Below the pieces are notes generated by a model. The model searched no databases, had not been told where the DNA came from, and was given only the letters and a program-made list of their open reading frames with translations. Of a stretch of DNA of 64,000 bases, positions 27,501 to 35,332 are shown one piece after another. Every line of letters begins with the position of its first letter. The stretch's first letter is position 1. The position numbers and the translations under genes are program-made. Origin of the DNA: Phycisphaerae bacterium (GTDB lineage: Bacteria > Chloroflexota > Anaerolineae > 4572-78 > J111); NCBI GenBank assembly GCA_028285035.1, contig JANQQF010000053.1, positions 1-64,000 on the forward strand, in the 5' to 3' direction.

Positions 27501-30500
27501 GAGGTGATAAAGGCAAAGTCTAAATTTAAAGTCGCTTTACCCGATGTCCCAGTGATGGTATAGCTCTTTAAGAGGTGGGGCCAGCTATCAAGGCCGATTA
27601 AATGGTCGGTGTATCCCACAAATGTTTTTGAGCGAGGCCAAGCGCCCGTTGTTCCTTTGGGCAGGGCTTTCTCTGGCATGGCATCTAATTTGTTCCCAAA
27701 AATATCTAGGAAGCGAAAATCAAGGCTGATTTCCTGCCCGACTCCAGCGTACGGAGTATCATTTAAAGATGGTCCGGTTAACCCTTCAGGGATAGAGGTC
27801 TGATGACTGGTTGCCAAAGCGGCCACGGGAACAGCATCGTGGTAATGAAGATGGGTAGGTGGCTCTGTTATTCCTTGGGGATGATGAGGCCCAACAGGTA
27901 ACCCTGGTTTACTGGGGTGCCAACCCGTTTGCCCTGGCACTTGATACTCCAAGATGTTATACGATTCCTGGAGCAACCCTTTCCCATCCTGTGCACTTGT
28001 TACAACAGGATAAGGGCGTGTCATCTCAACATCAATGTAACCTGGATGAGTAGTTGGTAGTTTGACTTGGAAGCGCGAATCAAAGGTTTTGAATGTTCCT
28101 GTCGGCACAACAGAAAGAACTGCTTCCTGAGGATTGATCGTTTCTTCTAGAATCATACTATTAATATAAGGGGGTAATTTGTATATGTCGTCCTGCTTAG
28201 CCGGAATCGTGTGGGTGACAAGCAGCGTTATCTCTGTACTGGCATTTTTTGCAAAGAGATATTTAGGCAACGGTTTTTTCTCCGCTTCGTAATAGAGATA
28301 GTAGCCAGATTGATGCACCTCATCATTTTTCCACAACTCTTGCATAAAGAAATTGTTTGCGGTGGCTCCAATCGGCTCACCCGGTGCGGTGACCCCTGTG
28401 TTGCCTGTTAAATTAGTATTGATCATAAAGGCTGTTGGCTCATGTAGCGATTTTAGCCCAGCTATGGTACTAGACTGACCTTTTTGGGCTCCATCTTCGG
28501 GATAAAGCAGGAAGATACCTTCAATATTATCAGCATGGGCCAATAACATCTCCAGAATGTGCTTATCGCTCTGGTTGGTGCCTCGCACCTCGTAAATATA
28601 AGGATCTTTTTCGCGATTAACAAGCGTGGACCTCGTTGCCCCAGTCGCTTTGCTCGGCTGTTCCAAGGCGACCCTAATCATGGTAGTCCAACGATGGGGT
28701 TTGATATTTTGTGAATAGATAGGCTTGTCCGGGTTTACGGGATGGGGTGTTTTTTCGAGAACAAAGCCCAAATCCTCAGGGGGCATCACACCCGATGGCC
28801 CCTTACCATTGTGGGCACTAGCCAGAACACTTTCAAGTTTTTGCGGGAATTTCCAAATTGAATAGTTGCCCACAATACCGGAGGGTTTTGATTTTGTTGT
28901 ATCCGTCCAACTGATGGGTGGAACAATTCCGGTTGCACCTAAAGGTCGTTCTGGAATTCGCCAGGGAATATGTTCGGACAGAGCAAAATGTTGTGGTTGT
29001 AAATGGTATGAGGTGGCTCCCTGAATGGTGGCGGTCGGCCCTGTGTAGTTGCTAACCGCTTTAAAGGCGTTGATCTCATCCATGGCCGTGCTTCCAATGC
29101 CATAGTCAATCTGAGAACCTTTCGGGAATTTCAACCAAGCTGGTGGTGTGCCACTGGTTGAGAGCGTGGCAGTACTTCCTGCGGTGAGATGTTCGGTACC
29201 AAACTGTTGCCCAGTCAATTGGTAGATTCCTTGGCGGTCGCCATCACTGGCACCTGGTTTTGGTAACCGTAGCCCATGCATCAAAAAGTGACTCGCCATC
29301 GACCCCGCATGTTGGTAGAAATTTTCGGAAGAGGGGGTATCTGCAGTTGGCCCCGATAATTTTTCTAGGATAAAACCAGTGTCTAATTTGGCAGGTTTGG
29401 GAATAGTCAAATTCTCATTTGTTGGGAAAATGGCAACCTGACCGTTGGTGTAGGCCTGTTTAGCAGTTGGTCCTGTGGGGGCAACAATTTGAGACACATT
29501 TAATCCGTAACGATCAGCGATATCAGCTAATGTTTCAATTTTGCCATTCTTATTCTGAAGTGCAGTGATACCATGGTAAAAGGGAGGAATATGCAGATTG
29601 GTACCTGGTTGGAAAAGTTGCTTGGCCACTGTAGCCCCATTCAGGTTAGGCCACAATAGTCGATTATTGAGGGCCTCTATACCAGTATATCCTAAGCCCG
29701 AGGGGCCGGTAATACCTGGTACACCAAAATGCCTTGCAATACTTTGTAAGGTATCCTGGATTTTTACTTTGTAAGTAGTTGCCCCTGATGGGCCGGAATA
29801 GGTAACCTCAGTATCCTTTGTCAAAGGCTTATAAGCAAGATGAGGATTTATTCCAACATTGGCAATCGCTTTTACTGGGACTTTAAAGAAAGGCTCTGCC
29901 GCAGCAGTAATTCCATATTCCATCCCTAATGTATAGATGGCCCCTGTTAAGCGTAATGCCTTACCAATCATTAATGGTACGTTTGCGTTAGCCAGCGCAA
30001 GCTCTTGCTGGGTTAATCCAAATTCGGGGTGATGCTGAACTACTTCATCTAAGCTCACAGCTTCAGCTTTTGGGGCTGCAAGTTTTTTAAGATCAGCCGA
30101 ATCTAAGATTGTTGCCTTAAATTGGTTCTGAACCTGTTGCAGCCCTTGTTTAATGATAAGCTGGAGATAATCACTCAGTAGATAGGTTGTCAATGGTTCT
30201 GTTGGAATTGTAATGCCCTTTGGTGTTGCAGATTCCTCAGATGAAGGTTGATTAAAGGCATTACGCAACTTGATAAGATAGGCTTCATCAACCATTGTTT
30301 TGCTAAAGTCAATGGGTGTACCTTGACCTGGTAATGTTAGTTGTAAATTTTGTAACATTGGAAAAGCATTAAACGAGGTTGGGAAGCCAGTGGGAGATTC
30401 AGGAATAACTGTAAATTTTAATGTGGTGTAGTAGGTAAAGAAATTCTCAATCTCGGTCCAGGTTAGGCGAGGCACAGGCATGCCTCCGGCTTTCTTGTGG

Positions 30501-33500
30501 AAGTAGGTTAAAATTGCCTCAATTTCGATCTCTGTTAATGCCAATGTTTGGATTGTTCCTTTTTTCTTCTGAGAGACAAAGTAGGTATTAAAGACCCAGA
30601 GCAATAACTGTTTAGCCAGTTTGCTACTGGAGAACTCCATAATACTTTTATCCGGTTTGGAGCCGGGCGCATCGATCATTAGTAAGGCTACCCCTTGTGG
30701 TATTCGGTCATTTCCAATTTGAGCTAGGGTGAACTTCATCACAAAGTAGAGAGAAAGCGTTTCAAGATCGATGCCTGCTAAAGGATTGGCCTGCCAGTTG
30801 TCTGAGGTTGGTTGCCAGGCCCCCCCATCGGCAATCGACAATATCTTTTTGCCACTATCCGCTTGCCACATGGGACGCCAAGAAGAGAGGCGAGTGTCTG
30901 TCAACTCCAACATACGCTTGTCTATTTGCCAGGCTGGATTCCAAGATGAAGCACCACCAGCGGAGAGACCATCTCCCAAAGCTAAAGAGGCTGTAGGTAT
31001 TTGTCTTGTGCGTCTTTTTGTGCTTTTAGGAAACTGGTCCCAGGGTGCGTCTGAACGATCATGCCCAATGGTAAAACGAACGTGGGCCCGGGCCGTAAAG
31101 GTGTGATGAAAATGAACCTTAAAGGGAACATGCAGTGTAACACTGACATAAACAGACAACTCTGCCGAAGCCTGTATATGGGCCGCCTTATAGGCGGCTA
31201 GAGCCAAGGTGGCCTGTAATTTAATGGTTACTTTAATCGAAGCTGAGACGATCGCTAAATCGAGTTTGGCATAAATCTTACCAACAATGGCTACTTTGGC
31301 CTGGATATAGTAGTAGTAGGGTTTGCCAAGGGCATTGTGTGTATCCTTATTCGCCACGTTTGGTGGATTGTAAACGGCAATAATCCCTTGCAAAATACCC
31401 TGTACGGTAACGTCGATTCCGCCAGAAAATGGCCCGGCTGAGAAATCTTTACCGAGGCCCACCCGCGCTCCAACGCCAAAAACAATAATTGGATTGAAGG
31501 TGCCCGACTTGGGCACTGGCAGATGGGGCACACTTTGATTATGCAGTACTCCAAAATAAAAGCCGCCTGATCCAACAAAGGGCAATACTTGCAAACTGGC
31601 CGATTGGCTAAAATCGCCATGGTAGGGGAAGCCAATATCGATTTTGAAGCCGCCGTTGGTGTAAATCCAAAGCTTGACCACAGGTAATGTCAGCGAAGCT
31701 TCGCCAAACTCCAGATGACGGAGAAAATCTGGTAAAGTCAAAGCCAGGTAGTAGACCCCCAAATGGTTATTGAGCTTTTTATACATGATCTCAAAGCGAA
31801 GACCCTGGATTTTGCCTTTGTGCACCTGGATCAGCAGGCCATATAGCTTGGGATCATTGAAGATGATGGATAGATCAAATAGACCCTTTAACAGCGTCGC
31901 ATCCATACCAATTAACCAGCCAGCCTGAGCGTTGTAAGTCACGCCGCCGCCTTTGGGCAGGGGTGTAGTTTTTGGCTGAGGCTTCTTGAAATTCCCCTCC
32001 ATTGCTTGGATCGCCTTTGACATCGAACTGGGTGAGCCTTTGACGACAACTCGCTGACCAACTCCCAGAAAATGCATATCAAACAGAGCGTTCCCTTTGC
32101 CGGGCGGGGTGGGCGCGGTATCGGGGTTGGTGGCATCCCACTTTGGGTTGCCCGGTTTCTCAAAGTAGTCTGCAAAGGAGGTAGTCAGAAATCGGCCCGT
32201 TGGACGGACGTGAACTTTGGGGCTGTTTATGGGGGCTGGTATTGAATATGTTAACCCAATCGCACCGATATGAATAGCTGGGGTCAGGGAGAGATTAATC
32301 TCATAATCCAGAGCAACGGTGCGTGGTTTGCTCATACCTTTTGCCGGCCAGATAAACTTAAGATCAAAATTGTCAAGCGAGATGTTATTCAAAACATCCC
32401 ACGGCGCTGGGAGTTGTAACGATTGGCCTCTGGTTAGAGGAGTCCCTGTTGTCTCATCCACAAATGTGGTGGCTGCACTGACCAAACGTGAGACCATATC
32501 ACCCAAAGTCACACTGGCTAAGGAAATATCGACGCTATATTCATCCAATCGTTTTTCAAACGTGCCTTTTAATTCACCATCAAGAATAAAGATTAAATCT
32601 TCATAGGTTGGTGTGCCAGTAGATTTATGGAGTTCAAGCTCTAAGGTAACATCCATTCCCACAAAATCTTTGACCGTTCCGCTGATACAGCCTGTTTGGT
32701 CAACTTGACCATTTGTACTTTCTCTTTCAGACGTAAGTGTTACCTTGGCATCAAGGGGGTAATGATGTTCAAAAAACGTAGTTTGCCAATCAAACTCAAA
32801 TTCAAATGCGTAATATCGATAACCGTTTTTGCCAATTTTAACTGTTACGTCAAGTTGATCAATTGTCAGATCACTAAACAGCGGCTTAATCGAAGTAGCA
32901 AGGTCAGGGAAATGATCGGCTAATATAGTGCTTAAGTCAGCGGGTTTTTCTAAACTTCCTTGAAAGGTCCAGCCATCTGTGGTGCTGTACTCCGCGAAAA
33001 GGCCTACCGGCTCTGTTCCAATTTTAATGGTCCCCGCAATGCTACCAACAGTTTGCCCAGCACTGTGTTGCAAAGTGAGGGCAGCCTGTGTTAAGGCAAA
33101 GTCAATTGATCCAACAGTGAAGAACGTCCATCCATCAGTGCCAAAGTCAAGGTATAAGTTAGCCCCAAAGCTACGTTGCTTGGGGGCTAGTTGCATCTCC
33201 AAACTGCCGACTTTAAGGCTACTGGTGTTTTGTAGGTCATCTAGGTGTTTACTGTCAAACCCGAACTTAGAGGTGACACTGGTTAAGCTGGCGGGTGTAC
33301 TATCTTCCGTAAGGTAGCCGTAAAAGACAAAATCAGGGTAGGAAGCCCCGAGCGTAACTTTGAAGGTGTCTTCGATGGCAAATGTTGCCGTCACTGTGCC
33401 AGACAAACTGCGTGGTGGTTGAGCACTCAGAGCAAAGAAGAACTGTATCTCTTCAAAGATCAGAATTTTAGGGATAATGGGCCACGTGCCATCTAAGCTA

Positions 33501-34111
33501 ACCCCCATCGCCATGGTACTAATGCTGGGAGATGTTCCAGTGTTTACAGAGAGACTCCACTGCTCCAAGGTTAGTGTAGATGGTAGGGGGAGTTGGCTAG
33601 GTATCACTTGCTGAATGGATGAATTGTCCAATAAGGTATTCAGTTCACTGATGGAGAGGGGCAACTTAAGCGGGTCTTGGAGCCGAAAGGTGATAATGTC
33701 GTTCATTGTACCAAAGTTAGTAACAATGTCGACTGACTTGCCTCCCATTTTGATTGTGGAATTAAGCCCCAAGGCAGTTACTGGAACTTTATAGGTAGGG
33801 TAAGTTTTACAAGTAACTTGAAGAGTCGTGGAAAGCGAAAAACTCCCTATTTGAATCTTAACAGGAGCAGTCTGCAAGGTTATTATCGGAATCTTCTCAT
33901 CTACATTATCAATTTTGCCGCTAATAGAAAGTTGTTGCGTTGTGCCTACATCTAGAAGTTGAGCAATAGTAGATAAGTTGTCCACCAGATGAAGAGTCCC
34001 TGACCAAACTCCAGACTTTGCTGGTGGTTCTCCAGAAAACTTTAGATCAGCCAAAATACCATAATTTAGGGCTGAGTATTGATCAGCAAAAGTCCAGAAT
34101 TTTGTTGTCAT
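24587..34111 (-). CDS. Giant LysM-containing protein with dispersed Gly-X-Thr triplets (paralogue B)
   Basis: A 3,174-aa paralogue of the 7,586-17,077 product, alignable over its whole length. It has the same beta-rich N-terminal third (EYSTTDGWTFQGSL, SGGFYFGVLHNQSVPHLP, FSAGPFSGGIDVTV). LysM-like segments lie at about 1,440-1,465 (TTYKVKIQDTLQSIARHFG) and 1,520-1,545 (IETLADIADRYGLNVSQI), followed by the long C-terminal half. Conserved landmarks include YQHAGSMASHFLMHGLRLP, ISLDFRFLDIFGNKLDAMP, KPVATTVLNRSGVPIYNYE and YRSATGTYLSWDDRDNYPD. Gly-X-Thr triplets are present but partly at different places and fewer than in paralogue A. An extra ~45-residue stretch near residue 1,050 (TDTRLSSWRPMWQADSG) has no obvious counterpart in A. 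There is no signal peptide. No gene follows directly; 10 bp after the stop the bracketing repeat begins. Confidence 0.7.
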   Translation of the reverse strand: MTTKFWTFADQYSALNYGILADLKFSGEPPAKSGVWSGTLHLVDNLSTIAQLLDVGTTQQLSISGKIDNVDEKIPIITLQTAPVKIQIGSFSLSTTLQVTCKTYPTYKVPVTALGLNSTIKMGGKSVDIVTNFGTMNDIITFRLQDPLKLPLSISELNTLLDNSSIQQVIPSQLPLPSTLTLEQWSLSVNTGTSPSISTMAMGVSLDGTWPIIPKILIFEEIQFFFALSAQPPRSLSGTVTATFAIEDTFKVTLGASYPDFVFYGYLTEDSTPASLTSVTSKFGFDSKHLDDLQNTSSLKVGSLEMQLAPKQRSFGANLYLDFGTDGWTFFTVGSIDFALTQAALTLQHSAGQTVGSIAGTIKIGTEPVGLFAEYSTTDGWTFQGSLEKPADLSTILADHFPDLATSIKPLFSDLTIDQLDVTVKIGKNGYRYYAFEFEFDWQTTFFEHHYPLDAKVTLTSERESTNGQVDQTGCISGTVKDFVGMDVTLELELHKSTGTPTYEDLIFILDGELKGTFEKRLDEYSVDISLASVTLGDMVSRLVSAATTFVDETTGTPLTRGQSLQLPAPWDVLNNISLDNFDLKFIWPAKGMSKPRTVALDYEINLSLTPAIHIGAIGLTYSIPAPINSPKVHVRPTGRFLTTSFADYFEKPGNPKWDATNPDTAPTPPGKGNALFDMHFLGVGQRVVVKGSPSSMSKAIQAMEGNFKKPQPKTTPLPKGGGVTYNAQAGWLIGMDATLLKGLFDLSIIFNDPKLYGLLIQVHKGKIQGLRFEIMYKKLNNHLGVYYLALTLPDFLRHLEFGEASLTLPVVKLWIYTNGGFKIDIGFPYHGDFSQSASLQVLPFVGSGGFYFGVLHNQSVPHLPVPKSGTFNPIIVFGVGARVGLGKDFSAGPFSGGIDVTVQGILQGIIAVYNPPNVANKDTHNALGKPYYYYIQAKVAIVGKIYAKLDLAIVSASIKVTIKLQATLALAAYKAAHIQASAELSVYVSVTLHVPFKVHFHHTFTARAHVRFTIGHDRSDAPWDQFPKSTKRRTRQIPTASLALGDGLSAGGASSWNPAWQIDKRMLELTDTRLSSWRPMWQADSGKKILSIADGGAWQPTSDNWQANPLAGIDLETLSLYFVMKFTLAQIGNDRIPQGVALLMIDAPGSKPDKSIMEFSSSKLAKQLLLWVFNTYFVSQKKKGTIQTLALTEIEIEAILTYFHKKAGGMPVPRLTWTEIENFFTYYTTLKFTVIPESPTGFPTSFNAFPMLQNLQLTLPGQGTPIDFSKTMVDEAYLIKLRNAFNQPSSEESATPKGITIPTEPLTTYLLSDYLQLIIKQGLQQVQNQFKATILDSADLKKLAAPKAEAVSLDEVVQHHPEFGLTQQELALANANVPLMIGKALRLTGAIYTLGMEYGITAAAEPFFKVPVKAIANVGINPHLAYKPLTKDTEVTYSGPSGATTYKVKIQDTLQSIARHFGVPGITGPSGLGYTGIEALNNRLLWPNLNGATVAKQLFQPGTNLHIPPFYHGITALQNKNGKIETLADIADRYGLNVSQIVAPTGPTAKQAYTNGQVAIFPTNENLTIPKPAKLDTGFILEKLSGPTADTPSSENFYQHAGSMASHFLMHGLRLPKPGASDGDRQGIYQLTGQQFGTEHLTAGSTATLSTSGTPPAWLKFPKGSQIDYGIGSTAMDEINAFKAVSNYTGPTATIQGATSYHLQPQHFALSEHIPWRIPERPLGATGIVPPISWTDTTKSKPSGIVGNYSIWKFPQKLESVLASAHNGKGPSGVMPPEDLGFVLEKTPHPVNPDKPIYSQNIKPHRWTTMIRVALEQPSKATGATRSTLVNREKDPYIYEVRGTNQSDKHILEMLLAHADNIEGIFLLYPEDGAQKGQSSTIAGLKSLHEPTAFMINTNLTGNTGVTAPGEPIGATANNFFMQELWKNDEVHQSGYYLYYEAEKKPLPKYLFAKNASTEITLLVTHTIPAKQDDIYKLPPYINSMILEETINPQEAVLSVVPTGTFKTFDSRFQVKLPTTHPGYIDVEMTRPYPVVTSAQDGKGLLQESYNILEYQVPGQTGWHPSKPGLPVGPHHPQGITEPPTHLHYHDAVPVAALATSHQTSIPEGLTGPSLNDTPYAGVGQEISLDFRFLDIFGNKLDAMPEKALPKGTTGAWPRSKTFVGYTDHLIGLDSWPHLLKSYTITGTSGKATLNLDFAFITSHYYDVYQTTLDKSNAKTPADKAEEARLKALAVAQADFETVTTLYYQLAQKDVDLSVVSSLEPKETYTTATIKADLQTFVSEIWGFIGAKVDALNKDTYKQPVEKPSNKTTSITLPITLSQITEQDIFLMMVKLSIKRTNETLIDPAFSDVPAVKETTAVIPPTLQQVPGEGATATPIHNLTKFAQQLEGALETSDYQLKVAAHLPDRHAPQSKAESAHSVSLVRLAKHSGATGLYFEIDNDPIYYAPKPVATTVLNRSGVPIYNYESGKPLNSTTHYQLKTFAGFNMEAMARKFLSAMDDVLSPTMAMAIAMIDQDKFKQLLTFKTVLANTLSKQIAPIFEHNKANQASKVQAQERFREELLVGLSRYYKVETIVQCAIDSLNASNQEKHVRFFGKLRALDKKAVAPYAFSTSEVDLVQGATGAFFTSLFEISHAPTSKDTDDSVENQVDLPLQANYQVTGLEHNFRPAPVADYKDTDWLSFVLPYSVQATNKQSPSSPLSLDIPLPLRAYPTPPTLKHQTDLAISTQFGKPYAPKKNPLTLNKALTWDYAYTYRYHAAAQDIVSTSVSFNVGPTANQGPGPSAGKPYNSWDLATALLQFTQVYPKILADLQKYVTPYATSGKDELASPAALAAVESFCYVADRVVYFWPLWYEYERQYAYQYEIEQMAGKTGPHSPKTKPLAIKVDFGPTSINPHPDIPLPTVNIPDSGFTTIPQPNGPASIIYNYRSATGTYLSWDDRDNYPDRQVKFNELNIFKQENAWAGVGVVRNEDLGEKDGKRVKTVNNDFVYQTPLVRFVNILNPLLDPAGALDLSDVLKDKTPAPDTLNGANGYLADFFAELFADYPPHLEEGYVHLKIGGSYRYRLNGPTGSGNSTEGVTTTLPIFITVPYWYNLQNGRKDLAFVDRIFNNIDGWLKSKPQLKPHFGEPDPLEGTLVFDLTVFSSITQNQLPILHLREITVAVNKLKDLL

Positions 34112-34195
34112 AATTATTACTCACTATTAAGCTAGATTTGAATTTGTTAGTATGATGGTAGATTTAATAGTTCTGACCGATTGAGTTAAAAGACC

Positions 34196-35332
34196 TTAAA
34201 TAGTAATTGTGTCCATTACGACAGGGACATGATCACTAATAGCTCCCCTTACACAAGCCCAAGCATTATTGTCTGCATAGCGGGTTTCGTCGCCATTAAT
34301 GTAAACAAAGTAATCTGGATCTTCAGAGGGGTTCACAGCTTGTAACGGGGGCTGGAACAACTTAGAAAAAAGTTTGTAAAGTTCTGTCTGATTATCTTTG
34401 TCCTTATTGGGATCATAAGCACTTAATTTGACAATATCTAATATTTCCCCATCACAATGGGACAACATTGGAACAAAAATATTGTCAATACACCTTTCGG
34501 GTACGAAATATGAGTCATTAGGATCTTCTAATTTATTCTCCAGTAATGTAGAAGGAGGCGATATATTTTTGAAGATAGACCAAAAACCTGAATTCGTTTC
34601 TAATTCTACATATGGATTTTTTATGTTTCCTTTCCACTGTTTTGGGCTATAGTTTACATTAAAATCGCCCGTTAGTATTGCTAACTCAACTTCTAGATTT
34701 TCACGGGGAGGGTTTTTTCTGGGTTTTACCTTGAAACCGTCAACTGTATTTTCAGGGAGAGGCGGCAATTCCTCATATATTTTGAGATTTGCAAGTTTTT
34801 CAATATTTTCTCTTTGATCTTTTCTTTCGGGAAATGTTCGTCCCCCAGAGGCACTATTATGAAATGTAACTATGACAAAATTTTTTTTGTCCTTTGTTTT
34901 AAAGGCAAACCACCAAGGTGGCCTTCCTCCCTCAAGGCCTTGTGGACCAGTAAATTCCAACCAATGATTTGTTTTTGTTTTGTTAGCTTCTCCCTTTCCT
35001 CCCTCCCCATTCGGATCTTCTCGAAGGTCAAAGCCTTCCCTCATGTTGTATAAAATAGCATAACACTCATCGTTACTATTGATTTTTTCGCTTAATGCAT
35101 ACCACCAAAAATCATCCACCTGCTGAAGGTGGCCTACTATACCCTCAATCATTGCCTTTTGATATTTAAAGCTAACCTCAATTAGGGAAACAATATTTGC
35201 CTTTGATTCAATAATGACTTGTGCAATATACTTTAGTAGATGGGCATCATTAGGTTCCCGCTCTGTATCAAAACCTCTAATGTATCTATGCAAACTGCCC
35301 ACATTCCACGACATTACTTTAATCTCTGTCAT
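34196..35332 (-). CDS. EEP superfamily phosphodiesterase, cassette B
   Basis: A 378-aa EEP-fold protein, counterpart of 17,159-18,259. Catalytic landmarks are intact: KVMSWNVGSLHRY, ANIVSLIEVSFKYQ (Glu), LAILTGDFNVNYSP (GDFN) and GAISDHVPVVMD (SDH). I place the start at the ATG at 35332-35330, which overlaps the upstream stop as TGATG and follows GGTGGAGGTGG; a TTG one codon earlier is the alternative. The middle section is more charged and differs from cassette A, while the catalytic motifs and gene position are kept. This suggests selection for enzymatic activity. The substrate is unknown. There is no signal peptide. Confidence 0.85.
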   Translation of the reverse strand: MTEIKVMSWNVGSLHRYIRGFDTEREPNDAHLLKYIAQVIIESKANIVSLIEVSFKYQKAMIEGIVGHLQQVDDFWWYALSEKINSNDECYAILYNMREGFDLREDPNGEGGKGEANKTKTNHWLEFTGPQGLEGGRPPWWFAFKTKDKKNFVIVTFHNSASGGRTFPERKDQRENIEKLANLKIYEELPPLPENTVDGFKVKPRKNPPRENLEVELAILTGDFNVNYSPKQWKGNIKNPYVELETNSGFWSIFKNISPPSTLLENKLEDPNDSYFVPERCIDNIFVPMLSHCDGEILDIVKLSAYDPNKDKDNQTELYKLFSKLFQPPLQAVNPSEDPDYFVYINGDETRYADNNAWACVRGAISDHVPVVMDTITI